Assembly: GCF_003473485.1 (NCBI RefSeq)
Contig: NC_053048.1
Location: forward strand, 36,080,755 to 36,144,754
From: Medicago truncatula
Lineage: Eukaryota; Streptophyta; Magnoliopsida; Fabales; Fabaceae
DNA length: 64,000 nt
Direction of reading: 5' to 3'
Position numbers and translations under genes: made by a program. Below are positions 1 to 13,049 of the stretch, piece after piece. How positions within the stretch are numbered: the stretch's first letter is position 1; every line of letters begins with the position of its first letter. The notes below the pieces were generated by a model. The model had not been told where the DNA came from. It ran no database searches and saw only the letters and a list, made by a program, of their open reading frames with translations.

Positions 1-326
1 TTAAAGTGTAACTAAACAAGGGCCATGAATTAATTAGGTCAATTTTAGAAATTTAGTTATAAGATTCGTATGTTATGTGTCAATTAAATTTTAATATTTA
101 AAGGATACTGCTTTTTGGTGTTGGTGGGTTGAATTTGTCAAATTTATCATGTGATGTACTGCTTCAGTTTATCCGTATTGACTGTAATAGTGGTAGTTTC
201 ATGAATAAAATTTAATTGTAATAATATATGGTAACTCTTGAAATTTCAAAATTTTAGGCGTTTTTACTTTTAGTTTTATATAGTGGTCTATAACTTCGAT
301 ATATTTTCTTCTTCGTTTGTTTATAG

Positions 327-3300
327 TGGGTGCTAAATTTCCCGCAAGTTCATTGAAGGATCAAGAAGTCCGAGCTTACCGGGAAATGGAAAGGCAAAAC
401 GTGCATAAGACTCTTGATGAATATCTTCGAATCTGTCAACGGATGGGGGTAATTTTTAATCGTCATGCTATATGCTTATGAATTTTTAGAAGTAAATCTT
501 AATATATCACTTATAATTTCCTGATACAGGTGCGAGCAGAGAAATTGCATATCGAAATGGAGAATATTGAAAAAGGAATAATAGAACTTATATCTCAGCA
601 TGGAATCCGAAAGCTTATTATGGGAGCAGCATCAGATAAGAATTATTCTAGGTAAGAAGCCAGATTAAAACCCTCCCTAAACCATATTATATTTTGTTCA
701 TTTTTTCGCTAATGGAGTTACACATTCCTCTTCATTTTTGTTGCCCCTCAGGGTGTTTGTTTACACGAAACAATCACAATCCCTTTTCAGTCCATGCTCA
801 TTTGTAATTTTACCAAAATTATGATTATTCTTTATTTCATAAGTTGTGCTGATAAACTATTTGAATTAAGAATTTTCCAATCTTTATATTTGTTTTAGTG
901 AAGTCAACATTATGTTTTTCAACGAGCTTGCATGACATAACAGGAGAATGATGGACCTCAGATCTAGGAAAGCCATCTACGTATGTGAACAAGCTCCATC
1001 TTCTTGCCATATACAGTTTATCTGCAAAGGCCACCTTATACACACAAGGTATGAGGCCTCCTAAAATATTGATATGTTGTAATATACAAGAGATAATAGC
1101 GTTGCATGAAAAAAATCATAAAGTTGATGATGTTGTCATAGTCTGATGGTCATGCAAATGATTACTGATATAAATACAATATCAACGCAGGGATCGCAGT
1201 TTAGATGAACGAAACGTAGAGGTTGCATCTCCTTTGCTGCAGCAAGGGCCTAACTCTGTGAGACCTTCAAGATCTCAATCTATTACACTGGGGCAAAATC
1301 ATAGGACAAATTCAATAAGTTCTTCTCAAGAGTTATTTCGTAGAGTGAGGTCTGCCAATGATGGAATGACAGCCAGCATTACAACTAATTCTTCTCCAGT
1401 TGACAATGAGGGGTTTTCAACTCCACGTAACAGGCGAGGTACAGAAGTAAGTTCTGATGAGTCCGATAGGTTGTCAAGGACGAGTCCTTCAGGTTTGTCA
1501 ACTTTCTCTGATAGTACAATTGATCCAACACTGACGCCATATTCTGTTGCCGAGAGCTGTGAGAATGCATCAGACTTGACTTTGAGTCACCTGATTAAAG
1601 ACGAGGATCTTCGTCATTTATCGCCTCCAAGTGTACTGGTACAAAAATATTCTTTCTTTTTCTTAGTATTGTTTGTGCTTGCTATGATGCATGTGCGTAT
1701 TTTATTTGTTGACTTTTAGCAAGTCATGTGACATTTTTACTTTCTAGATTTCGATTGATGAAATATTAATACTCGTACTATACGCTGATGCTTTGAATAA
1801 TGGGATTGAACACTAGCAGGATGGTGGAGTGAATGATACGCTCTATGACCAACTTGAACAAGCTATGTCGGAGGCTAATAATGCTACTCGACACGCATAC
1901 CAAGAAACTTTTAGACGCGGGAAAGCTGAAAAAGATGCCATTGAAGCCATACGCAGGGTAACTGTTCTGTTTTTATGCATAAAATATAAGCTCCTTTTTA
2001 AATTAAAATCTTTCTAAAAATACCGTTTGGACTAACTTCTTCTAAGGAGAATAAAAAAGTCAGGTCAAACGGAGTCCAAGGTAATTTAAATGATTAAGCA
2101 TCATTTTAGGTTGTATTATCTTGCCATGTGTCGGTATTGCAACTTGATAAATTGTTAGGATATGGAATAGTTAGAGTAGTTAAGAGTTGGTTAGTAGAAG
2201 TTTGTTAGTGAGTTGATAAATTTGTTAGGTGGTTGTTAAGAGTTGTTATTTTGGTTATTCTTAGGAAGTCTTTAAATAGCCCTCAAGGGTGGAGGAGAAT
2301 TTTAGTTTGTAATTATCTTGCCATGTGTTGATAAGGATGTGATTAGAGAATTATCTTGTGTGAAAGGAGAGGGCTCCTTTGGGGTAGCCTTCTGTGCAAG
2401 GTTCTCTATCATATTCATTGTAAACCTTTTGTATCTTCTCTTTCAATCTTACTACACAAAGAAGAAATTCTTCAGTTGTTGCAATCTTACTACATAAACC
2501 CTCTAATCCTTTTCAATGTTTGAACAACTCAATCAACAGGCTAAAGCATCTGAAAGCTTATATACAGATGAATTGAATCTGAGGAAAATGGCCGAGGAAG
2601 AACTAAGAAAGGAAAAAGAAGAACTTGAGAGTGTGACGAGCCAGAGAGACAAAGTAAATGAAGAACTTCGACTTGCTGTGGATCTGAAGTCATCACTAGA
2701 GAGTCAACTTGCATCGTCTGAAGTTATGATACAGGAGTTGGAGCAGAAGATCATATCTGCTGTTGAGCTGTTACAAAGCTACAAGAACGAGAGAGATGAA
2801 TTGCAGATCCAGCGTGATAATGCATTGAGAGAGGCTGAAGATCTGAGGAAAAAACAAGGAGAAGGCTCAAGCACTCATGTGCCTCAATTGTTCTCAGAAT
2901 TCTCTTTTTCAGAAATCGAAGAAGCAACAAGTAACTTTAATCCATCTCTAAAGATCGGAGAAGGTGGATATGGAAATATATATAAAGGTCTACTCCGTCA
3001 CACCGAAGTGGCTATAAAAATTTTGCATGCCAACAGCATGCAAGGACCCTTGGAGTTTCAGCAGGAGGTGAGGATGGCTTGACTTTTGTATGATAGTTTT
3101 GAAAATCATCTTATTTAAATCTAATAATTGTGTGTTTATTATGCAACCTTCACGTACACTGTGCACCAACCACTTGTGCTAGATCCCGGTGGTGTTTATT
3201 AGTTAATCCTTGGCATAATGTATCACCAACCTTGCCTTAAAATCTCTGAGAGAAGAAAAAGATAATTAAGGTTTGTAGGAAAAAAGGATAACGATTTTGA

Positions 3301-4976
3301 CACCATTTTTTGGTTTCTTATCAGGTCGACGTATTGAGTAAGCTAAGGCATCCCAATCTGATCACTCTTATAGGAGCCTGTCCGGAATCCTGGTCTCTTG
3401 TCTATGAGTATTTGCCAAATGGAAGCCTTGAAGACCGTCTTGCCTGCAAGGATAACACGCATCCATTATCATGGCAAACACGGATTCGAATCGCTGCAGA
3501 ACTCTGCTCCGCTCTCATCTTTCTTCATTCAAGTAAACCTCACAGCATAGTGCATGGTGATTTGAAACCCTCCAATATCATTCTGGATGGAAACCTTGTC
3601 AGTAAGCTTAGCGATTTTGGAATCTGTCGCGTATTATCAAATTACGAGAATTCTAGTAATAATAATACACAGTTTTGGAAAACCGATCCAAAGGGAACTT
3701 TTGTCTACATGGATCCTGAATTCCTTGCTTCCGGTGAACTCACTCCGAAATCAGATGTTTATTCTTTTGGAATCATATTATTGAGATTGTTGACTGGGAG
3801 ACCGGCATTGGGAATAACTAAGGAGGTGAAATATGCAGTAGATACCGGAAAGTTGACATCTTTATTGGATCCTTTGGCCGGAGACTGGCCATTTGTGCAG
3901 GCTGAACAGTTAGCTCGCTTGGCCTTGCGGTGTTGTGAGATGAATAGGAAGAGTCGGCCGGACCTTCATTCAGATGTATGGAGGATATTGGATGCAATGA
4001 GGGCTTCTTCTGGTGGTACAAACTCCTTTGGTCTAAGTTCTGAAGGGCCACATCAACCTCCTTCATATTTTATTTGTCCAATCTTCCAGGTAACTAACTA
4101 GCTATTATTTCCTTTGTTTTCCAGCTTCAGCTATTTGGATAAACAGCTTAATTAAGCCCTTATAGCACAAGTGTTTATTATATTAGTGCTTATTTTATGT
4201 ATAAGCTATCTCTATTCTTTACAACAGAAGATAAAATAAAGTCAAACTGTTTTCATATTAGTTATAAGCTGTTATCATAAGTTATCCTGGAGAGCTTATG
4301 GAAATAACCCGAAAACAGTTTTTGGATGAGTTCTATGTTGTTTCTATAAACAGTCTCACAAGTGCTTATGTTAGTAGATAAGTTCAAATAAGCCAATCCA
4401 AACAGATCCTACAACTTGTTTGGTTTAAGGAAACATTCTCTATTTTTATTTCCTGTTTTCATTCTTAATTACAAAATGACACCTTTTTCCACTGTTTCTC
4501 ACATTCAAAAAGTTTATACAGAAAATAAAAATAAAACCTTTTTTTCAAACCAAATGAATAATGTCCTTGCGATGTTTTAGGATGTCCACCACAATCAACA
4601 CTTGTCACTCCGAGCAAATGTAATTCATCCTATATTGCGTATCTTTCTTTCTTTCTTTTATGTTTTATATCTTTGTTCTTCACTTGTGCAGTACTTTCCA
4701 AACTGATGGAAAATGGAACGATATAAGCTTTTTAGGATATAAAAATTATCATCAAAGAAAATTTTAATGATCATGATCTTCATACTTATGCAGGAAGTCA
4801 TGCGAGATCCACATGTAGCTGCAGATGGTTTTACTTACGAAGCAGAGGCTATCCGAGGATGGCTTGACAGTGGTCATGACGCTTCACCGATGACAAATAG
4901 TACGCTTTCACATCAGAATCTTGTCCCCAACCGCGCTCTTCGCTCTGCAATTCAGGATTGGCTTCAAAGTCACTGA
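327..4976 (+). CDS. U-box E3 ubiquitin ligase with USP, coiled-coil and protein kinase domains (PUB33-like), 5' end outside window
   Basis: Seven exons are visible and join in frame: 327-448, 530-651, 944-1048, 1191-1638, 1820-1957, 2540-3067, 3325-4089, then 4794-4976 ending in TGA (eight blocks in all, the first starting mid-protein). The first exons encode the end of a universal-stress-protein-like domain, followed by a Ser-rich linker. The 2540 exon encodes a charged coiled coil and then a kinase glycine loop (GEGGYGNIYKG) with the VAIK lysine. The 3325 exon has HGDLKPSNIILD, DFGICR and a DPE motif; Arg of HRD is replaced by Gly, so this is a non-RD kinase. The C-terminus is a U-box (YFICPIFQ then EVMRDPHVAADGFTYE) that recruits E2 enzymes. 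This order is typical of the PUB32/33/51 plant family, whose members are thought to link kinase signalling to ubiquitination. The exact paralogue cannot be decided without the missing N-terminus. Confidence 0.93.
2153..2515. mobile_element. Possible solo LTR or TRIM-like insertion in an intron of the U-box gene
   Basis: The intron between exons 1820-1957 and 2540-3067 holds a block that starts TGTTAGGATATGG and can be read to end in CA at about 2515. It contains a TATA-like AAATAGCC stretch and a downstream T-rich region, like a short LTR. No clear 5-bp target duplication was found, so the borders are tentative. The block ends about 25 nt before the splice acceptor at 2538-2539. Confidence 0.35.
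4128..4410. mobile_element. Foldback MITE of the 'TTTGGAT...AATCCAAA' type in the last intron of the U-box gene
   Basis: The left part reads TATTTGGATAAACAGCTTA and the right part TAAGCCAATCCAAACAG, which are imperfect inverted ends. The interior is rich in AAGTGCTTAT and ATAAGC words on both strands. Related copies lie in introns at about 19.37 and 31.20 kb. No target duplication was resolved. Confidence 0.5.
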
Positions 4977-5073
4977 TCAAGCTTATTACTTTTCATTAAA
5001 CTGTATATCTACCTGTTTATAATATGTCTAGGAAAGAAATATCCCCATTATATTTTTTTGCAACCTTATATAT

Positions 5074-5092
5074 ATATATATATCACTTTTAT
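5074..5092. repeat. Short (TA)n tract downstream of the U-box gene
   Basis: A run of alternating T and A lies about 100 bp past the stop codon of the U-box gene, within its probable 3' flank. Confidence 0.7.
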
Positions 5093-5239
5093 TTCTTAGA
5101 GTTCTATATAAGTCACATTTGATACCTATATATATCCCCTTGTTTATATAGGTTAAATAACCACGTGGTATCTTCAGTCATTGCATACATGACATATATC
5201 AAAATAGTTTTTTTGTGTGATTATCTATCTTTTTTTGGT

Positions 5240-6230
5240 ATTATGTTAACAACTGAGAGTTCTATGAAAGGATGTAGAACCTCCCAAAACAATAACATCA
5301 ATGGAACCCCTAAAAATAGCACCAGTGGAAGATAGACCATGACCATGATTTTCCTTAGAAGCACCATATATATTACACTTAATCCAATCACAAAAGTCTT
5401 CATGCAATTAAATTGAATAGTAATTGGGGTCCTTTGGAGCATGACATTCAATAGAAAAGTACTTTAAAATAGTAAATTCTTGCATTTAATATATCGTTGA
5501 ATGGTGATCAACCTATTATTAAATGCTAATTAATTCCACGAAAATAAATTACCTAAATAATATTGATAATTGTGTAAAGGACCTCATCCTCCACATGAGT
5601 ACTCCAATTTTTACTAAAAATAAAAAACATAAACAAAACTGAAGAAATGGATGAAAAATCAATTCTAACATTCAAAATAGAGCACAACTAATTTTGCAAC
5701 TAAGAATAAAACGAACGACCAAAGAAATGTTATAAAGTTTCACAACCCTTAGGGCAAACCCTACACAACACAACTTTATCTTTATTCGACAACTGATCTC
5801 TAGGTACCTCATCATGAAAAAAATGTCAAACGAGAACAGATTTTGATTCCTCAAGATTCTTATTTTTCCACACTTAAAACCATGTTGAAACTGCCTTTTT
5901 ATAGACATGGTTGCATATTTGCGCCTGAGTGCAAAACAACATCCCAAAAGCACTCTCAACTGATCTTTTGTGCCTATGTGCAAAAACGGTAGAATATCCA
6001 AAAAAAACAAATTTTAAGGCGTTTTTCAACAAGCTATAAACCAACATCCCATAGATAATAGATTTAACCAGCTGAAGACGCTCTATAATAGACAAAAGGT
6101 GACCCTTTAAGATGGGAGTTTAGTTTTATAGAATCAACAATAGGTTGCAAATTGACATGTTTAGGCTTACCTCTAAATAAGGGAGTACCTAATAAGTAAA
6201 CAAAAACTCAAAAACCCACTAACATTCTAA
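5240..6230 (-). pseudogene. Decayed LINE retrotransposon relic (reverse transcriptase and RNase H pieces)
   Basis: Read on the minus strand, about 6210-6020 translates as a broken reverse-transcriptase segment: GTPLFRGKPKHVNLQPIVDS, then RLQLVKSIIYGMLVYS. These match the 'YLGVP.F.GKP' and 'RVQLVKSVI.GM' blocks of plant LINE ORF2. Further downstream, about 5405-5250 reads WIKCNIYGASKENHGHG and GAIFRGS, a degraded RNase H start of the WIKCN-DGASKGNPG type. Stops and shifts separate the pieces, so the copy is dead. It lies 3' of the U-box gene and shows no poly(A) end that I can define. Confidence 0.6.
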
Positions 6231-6368
6231 ACGTGCATAGAGAACATAGAACCAGAGAAAGAAATTACATTTACTTAAGTTCAAATGTTGAGGGTGACTA
6301 TTGAAATTGTATTAGAATGGAGTACTCTTGCATTGCCTAGGTTCTTCATCTAATAACTTTATTAATTA

Positions 6369-6513
6369 TCCTTCGGTCCTATTTATAAGAAACATTTGAC
6401 TTTTTTAATACATTGCATAAATGATGTATTTGATCTATATTCTATACCAAATACATTAATTACTCAATGAATCTAAAAAGTCAATTTTTTCTTATATATA
6501 GGACTAGAGGGAG
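6369..6513. mobile_element. Stowaway-like MITE, about 145 bp
   Basis: Inverted ends TCCTTCGGTCCTAT and GGACTAGAGGGAG are flanked by TA on both sides (6367-6368 and 6514-6515). This is the Tc1/mariner Stowaway signature (CTCCCTCCGTCC). The interior is AT-rich with no ORF. Confidence 0.75.
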
Positions 6514-6716
6514 TATTTGCTTTCATTTTCTTCGCCGTTTTTTTTAATGAATTTTCTTCGCCGTTAATGGTCATCATATTTACCATATTTATCTTTTTCA
6601 ATGACAACAATAATATAAAAAAATTTGTTTAATAACAACAATATAATAGAAAAATTTGTTTAAGGTTATAACTGGAATAATAAAAATTTCAGCCCAAAAT
6701 CTCCTGTTTTTTATAT

Positions 6717-6752
6717 ATACTAGTGAAAAGACGGGCACGCGCCAACGTTTGA
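6717..6752 (-). mobile_element. Possible degraded Helitron 3' end
   Basis: On the minus strand the sequence reads GGCGCGTGCCCGTC, then a short spacer, then CTAG followed by T. This resembles a Helitron terminus (GC-rich hairpin, then CTRR, then host T). The hairpin has only a 3-bp clean stem, so the call is weak. Confidence 0.25.
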
Positions 6753-7091
6753 AAATTATGAACAGTATTTCTTTTATAAAATTTTGATTTTGATTAAAAC
6801 TAAAAATATAAATGTTTGCTGCTTTCAAGTTATAAAAAACCAAACTATCGGTGATTATCTATTTCAATGACACCAATATAACAAAAAAAATTAATCTAGA
6901 ATAACTTTTGAATGACACAAATAACAAATCTTTATTATAGAAAAAGTTGTTTAAGGGTATAATTGGGATAATTAAAAAGTAAGTATAAATATATTCTTCT
7001 AGTTTGCTACACTTTTTAAATGATAAAGAAAAAAACTAGACATATATACGTTCATATCGTCTTTGTTCTATTTTTTAATATTTAAATTTAT

Positions 7092-7429
7092 GGCTTAATT
7101 GTAGTTTTGGTCCCCCTATTTTCACAATTTTGCAAAATTGGTCCCCATATTTTAAAATTCGATAGGTTTGGTCCCTTCATTATATTTTTGAACCATAAAA
7201 ATGTGATGTGATAAATTTTAAATGTCATGGAATATGATTTGAAGATGAAAAATTATCAACATCGATGAAATTGTAACAAAATTATGTTGAAAACTTTATT
7301 TAAAACATATCATATCACAATATTTTAGACAAAATATTTGATAGAATGACCAAAATTGTCAAATATTAAAATAGAGGAATCAATTTTGCAAATTGATGAA
7401 AATAGAGGGACCAAAACTGCAATTAAGCC
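7092..7429. mobile_element. MULE-like foldback MITE, 338 bp, with 9-bp target duplication
   Basis: The element starts GGCTTAATTGTAGTTTTGGT and ends with the inverse, CCAAAACTGCAATTAAGCC. The 9-bp word TAAATTTAT precedes it (7083-7091) and follows it (7430-7438) exactly. Long inverted ends with a 9-bp duplication are the hallmark of Mutator-like insertions. There is no ORF inside, so it would be non-autonomous. Confidence 0.8.
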
Positions 7430-7519
7430 TAAATTTATTCTTATCTATTTGTTACCTGTGTTATTTTGTATTGAAATTTGAGGGCATTTTTGGAAAGAGA
7501 AAAAGTCAGCCCAAAATAG

Positions 7520-7630
7520 CTGAAAGTGGTGGTTTTCTTTCTATATAGCTGTGGTTCGAACCCCAAACACCCCACTTCACCATATTTTAATGTGTGAGTT
7601 TTATCCATTAAATTACTTGAGAAAGAAAAA
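7520..7630 (-). mobile_element. Possible SINE-like fragment
   Basis: The minus strand carries GGGTTCGAACCAC, a good Pol III B box, with TTAATGGATAAAACTC about 45 nt before it, which could be a decayed A box. No clear poly(A) tail or target duplication was found. Confidence 0.3.
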
Positions 7631-7639
7631 GGTGTAAAC

Positions 7640-8990
7640 AAATTAATAGTTACTAACCACCTAGTTTTTTTTTTATATAATATTGTTATTTTTTCAGCAA
7701 ATTATATAATATTGTTAGTGGTAGGTTAAAGTATCTTTTTATGCCAAAGTATTTGATTTTGGGTCTTCTTTTACTAGATATATTATATATAGTACGGCAT
7801 TCGATTGTTTCGTTTGATTGCCAGCATTCTAATTCTAATATAATCACAAAGAAGAATCTGACATAGAATATCCAGTAAAAGCTGCATCATATCATTATCA
7901 TAGAGAAATTTAAAATGTGTTGCATGTAAACCAAATTGATAAAAGTTGCATCCCAAATTTGACACTGATAAATTGATAGTTGCAAATTGTTTATTAATCG
8001 ATTGATTAGAACTTAAATAAAATTGATCTTCTTGGTACATAAAAGAGAAAGAGAAGGATAGAAGAAGACTAAGTCCTAAGACTTAAGTCATTACTCTACT
8101 AGAGAGTATTAAAGAGAGAGATGATAGACTTCATCACTTTTCTTCATACCCACTGTTGATCATCATTTCACTATTTATGTATAACCCAAAGTTCTTTAAT
8201 TTTAGGATTACTAGCCGCGTACCCATTTACTTCAACCAATTATATTATACTAAGTGTATTTCCTCATATATTATTTTGAATCATAACATAAGCCTTAACA
8301 TATCATTCTTACAATAACAACTTTCTCGGTGTTTGTGTTTTTATTTAAAATAATGATACTCAAACATCAAACACAAACACCGTACCATATTGTATAGATC
8401 AACTTCATATTGATGAGATGTTCTTATAGTCGATAGAATGTCAACAACACCTCATATGTAAACTAATATTGAAGCACAACCTTAAAAAGTCATGACACAT
8501 GTTTAATGCAAGCTTTTTATAGAATATTTTTGTGAACATTGTATATAAATTTTTAACTAATATGTATGTGGAAAAAAAAATTAATATAATATATCTAACT
8601 CAAATTAAACTACTATATTAACACGAAAAAGTTTTTAATAGAAAATGAATTTTATTTTAAAAATTTACTAATCTATAAATAATTAAATCAATAATGCAAT
8701 ATAAATGTAATTAATTATATAAAATATAAATTAAATCTAGTTTTAAATACATATCAATACCTTTTTGATAATTATACATCAAAATTCAAAACCAAGTTTG
8801 ATCCAAACAATCTGAACAATAAGAATTTTATAAGAGTCACTTTTACGTTGATATAATATAAAAATTAATTCACATTCAATTCATTTTTATTTAAAATCAA
8901 TTTTAAAAAATTAATTACCTCTGCCCGAAACCAAACACATGCATTATACTATATATATTTTTAGTTCCCACATTAAATAACTTGAATATG
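7640..8990. other. AT-rich intergenic DNA without a recognised gene
   Basis: Both strands contain only short, AT-biased open frames without recognisable domains or plausible splice chains. I see no RNA gene here. Confidence 0.6.
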
Positions 8991-8993
8991 TAA

Positions 8994-9532
8994 GACCATC
9001 CACAATGCAGCACCCCATTTGGGTGTTTAAACGGATCCCGTCTGTACACATCATTCGTTTTATAATTAATATTGAATAAACACTCAATCTCTCCAACCCA
9101 ACACCTCAAAATAATTATGAATTGGGTCCCAGCAATAACTATATGTCATTAAATTTTAACAATAATTTATATACTCATTTATAATTATATAATTTTAAAA
9201 TATTGAAGTAATTTAATTATAAATTATAAAAAAAAGCGAACATTTTTTATTTTTATTAATAATTCAAGAAACTATTATTTGCAACTATTATATAATTTAA
9301 CTATTATTTTCAACTATTATATAATTTATTTTTTAATATTAAAATAATATAATATTTGAATATAGACAAAAAATTGAATTAATTGTACATGTGGGACCCA
9401 TGAGTAATAGGAGAAAGAGGGCGCGCCTATAAAAACACTCATTTTTATAAGCACCATATTCTATGATGTCATAATGGAGGTGTCTATTTAAAATGGTGTT
9501 AAATAGGAGAAGGACCTCCATTGTAGATGGTC
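8994..9532. mobile_element. Tourist-like (PIF/Harbinger) MITE, 539 bp
   Basis: Ends are GACCATCCACAATGCAG and the inverse CTCCATTGTAGATGGTC, flanked by TAA on both sides (8991-8993 and 9533-9535). A 3-bp TAA/TTA target and a GACCATC-type inverted end fit PIF/Harbinger MITEs. The interior has no coding capacity. Confidence 0.75.
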
Positions 9533-9582
9533 TAAGAAGTTGGTTGTAAGTAGCTTTAAGTGTGAAATTGGTTTAAAAACTA

Positions 9583-9833
9583 GGGTTAATTAAGTAAATT
9601 GTCCCTATAAATATTCAAAATTTTGTTTTTAGTCCCTCAAAATAAAATCGCACCTTTTAGTCTCTATAAAATTTTCCTTTAGCATTTTTAGTCCCTATAA
9701 AAAATTTCCATCAACATTTTTTGTCCCTTAAATACTTAAGAAAAATATTACAGGGATTAAAAAGTATGATTTTATTTAGTAAGGATTAAAAACAAAACTA
9801 TAAATATTTCGGAACTAAAAACTTAATTAATCC
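9583..9833. mobile_element. MULE-like foldback MITE, 251 bp, with 9-bp target duplication
   Basis: The ends are GGGTTAATTAAGT and the inverse CTTAATTAATCC. The exact 9-bp word TAAAAACTA flanks it at 9574-9582 and 9834-9842. The interior has repeated 'GTCCCT' and 'AGGGAT/TAAAAA' words in opposite orientation in the two halves. It is related in style to the element at 7092 but differs in length and sequence. Confidence 0.75.
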
Positions 9834-9844
9834 TAAAAACTATC

Positions 9845-12800
9845 TATATATAAAGACGATGGAAGAGATGGTTAATATTTTGGAAAGCTTGAACATGTTT
9901 TAAATTTAAGAGAAAGCTTGACCATGTGCCATCTAGAGAGAAATATATTATTTATAAATGAAAGAAAGTATGTATTTGTCACTTTTGTGAAAAACATGAT
10001 CATGACGATTATCTCTTTTAAAAATTTGTTGACTCCGAATTTAAATTGTTTTATTTTTTAAGGAACCGAATTTAAATAGTTGATGATCACACTTCAATTT
10101 TAAATGTTAATTTTTATCAATTTTTTGAATTCGCAATCAACAAATTTTCAAAATTTGTCTTAACAATACATAAGTTTCATTACAATCAATCATGCAAACA
10201 ACAAATATTAATTATAAAAAATATAAATGTAAAAGTGAATATATAACTAATTTACCCATGGAAAAAGGAAATAGCCAAACTTTTCTATTTATTACACATA
10301 TTTATTTATTTTTATTGAAAAGGAATTAGAAACTCTTTCTTTTATGGGTCATTGACTTAGCCAAAATGAAAGGGTCCCACATATAAGAATCTTCACACGT
10401 GTGATCCCTTCATAAATCAGTGATGGTACGTGTGTCATGTTTGGATATGCTTTATCGTAACCTTTGGGCATGTGAGGGCCCTACTTTTTAGCCTTCGTGT
10501 CTTGTGCTTAAGGAAAAGGAAGAAAACTTCAGTATGCGGTCACGTCTACGATAAGTAAGATTTGGTTTACCAATCAAAAAGAAAAATTAATAATCAACGG
10601 TCTAGTTTACCAGAGATATTTAAGTCAACAAAAATTGATATATTTGATGTAAATTTTTAACCAAACACGTTATCTTTTATTGATCTAAAACATGACAATT
10701 GTCCACTGGTAAGTTTACTCTTGGTAGTGTTAGTAAGTAATTGGAGTAGTGGTTGATGGTGTTTGAAACGGTGATGGACATTCATTTGGATTCAACAGTT
10801 GGAGGTGGGTTTAGAGTGGTGATCAGAGTGACTGATATGTGTGTGGTTGCTTCAGTTGCTTCTTTCTAAGATGTTGGAAGGATGTATAAAAGAAGCTTCT
10901 TTCTAAGATCTTGCTTGCTCCACTATTCCTTGTCTTCATGCATGAGATATACATAGAGATAGAATAAGAACTTAACTCACTTGTCATGATTTCAATTGTG
11001 AAGCCCAATTCCCCTATAATGCAAACCAAATTGCAAAATTAAAATATAAAAAGAAAAATAAAGAATAAAAATATAAAATATATTCTATAACAATCAAGAA
11101 TTTTTTTAATTTAATAAATTATAAATATTATTTTAATATAAAAATAAATGAAAAAGAAAGAAAATTTAGAAATATTTTGTTTGCATTTACATATATACTA
11201 TATATAACAAAAAAGTTTTTATAAAAATAATCTCTTTAAAGTTTTTTCGAAATATTATTTATATTTTTAACAAGGGTATTATTTATATTTTTATTCTCTT
11301 TAATTATTTTCTTCATTTTATAAAGTTTAATTTTTGCTAATTTAATCAAGTACTTATTTTTAATTTATTTATATTCTTTTTATCATATTTAACTTTTGTT
11401 TACAGATTTTTTTTGTTAAGAACTTTTGCAACAATGTACTTATGTCATTTTATATAAATACATTCATTTTGTCAAAAATGTCTTTCATCTATGTTTTCAT
11501 CACCAACTAAACAAATTGTAAATAATGTAATGATTAGTTTGTCCTTTTTTTAGCAACAAAATTAAATTTCACTATTTTTTTCGAGATTATAATGGGTCAT
11601 CCTCTACCTCTTTTATTATAATCCAGTTTTGATTATATGTTCTTTAAGAACTTTGCCAAAAAAAATTAAAACCCTTTATTTAGCAAAAAAAAAAAAAATA
11701 CAATGGTTCTTAACGTGGCCGACAACGCTTTAATTAACCCAGGTAAAACAAGATATTGTGAATTGGTTAGAAATTTTGAGAGAAATTTTGAATTTGCGTT
11801 CTATGATAGTGTAGGTTTGTCGAATATTTTGCAATACAGAAATTCATACCCTTAAGATTGGGATTAAACTTTGATGGGAGGCCGATAGTAAGAAACTAGT
11901 TTTTTTTTCTTTCTCTTTTACTCTCTTTATGTAGTGCATTTAGTGTCAAATGAAGTGTCGAGACTTTATCACTATGCAAACAACTTGAAGCTCATTCAAA
12001 TGTATTTTGTTAAGGAGTGAGATATTTTCATTCATCATATTTTTCGAAAATAAAATTTTTACGCAGATATAAATACAAAATTAGGTGTTAATCATTCAAA
12101 ATCTTTTATTACGTAAATCATGAAACACTTGACTCAAAGACATTAAACTTTAAGATCATATAAATTGAGCAACTTGCTAAATTTTCTGAGATTTGTTTGA
12201 CTCTGTAATAAAGACATATATCATTTGTTTATGTAATAATCCAAGTTGGTGACATGTGTGCGGATGCAGCGGATTCATTCAAGTCTAAAGTCTTATCTGT
12301 ACGGATCATACGGAACACACCATCACTGCTTTCAACGGTACCCGGTTTCATTTTTAGACGACATCAAACTTTGCTCCACGCGCATCATATTATCAAGTTC
12401 TTAAAGCAAATCAAATTTATTAAACAATATTTTTTCAATGGAAATTTAATAAACAATATGAAATTATAAATTGAAGAATATAAACAATGGAAAATTTAAT
12501 TAATGCATAATATGATCCTACTTAATGGTATATACCTCCAATTTAATATTTAGTAAAAAATATAAATATTCAAAGGAACAAGGTGTAGGTAGGTTTCTGG
12601 TTGTGTTTGAACATCATGTTTAAACTTTTTATTGCAAAATTGCTAAGTCTCGTTCAGATGATAGATTAGCATGTGATTTTTTTTTAGAAATTACCCTACT
12701 TTGTTGGCTCTAAGAGTTTGGCAAAAATTACCTTACTTTGCCTCTTGGAGTTTGGCAATTTGATTGGGAAGATTGTCAAACCATCTCGTAAGATTGAAGA

Positions 12801-13040
12801 TTTGAAGGGTTGAGGTATCAAATTCGTGGATTTGAACTTAGATCAAGTTAAATGTGATCGTGCAATAAGTAGATTTAGGGTTCTGGTCACCTTGTAGCAC
12901 ATCGTGCCCACATTAAACTATTATAATGGAAGATCATGGATCATCCACGAAGAGTAGACGTACCCCATAAAGAGAACGATTGAGGGAACTACTATAAAAT
13001 TCGGTGTTTTCTCTTCCTTTATTTTAATAAAATTTGGCAA
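9845..13040. other. Gene-poor AT-rich stretch
   Basis: No exon chain, domain or RNA gene was recognised on either strand. A palindromic CACACGTGTG (G-box core) occurs near 10396, and poly(A) or poly(T) runs are common. Small open frames at 10823 and 12254 have no recognisable content. Confidence 0.55.
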
Positions 13041-13049
13041 AAAAATACA

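Noticed and set aside
5672..6010. 112-codon minus-strand frame as a new gene
   Set aside because: Neighbouring frames read as broken LINE reverse transcriptase, so it is part of that relic.
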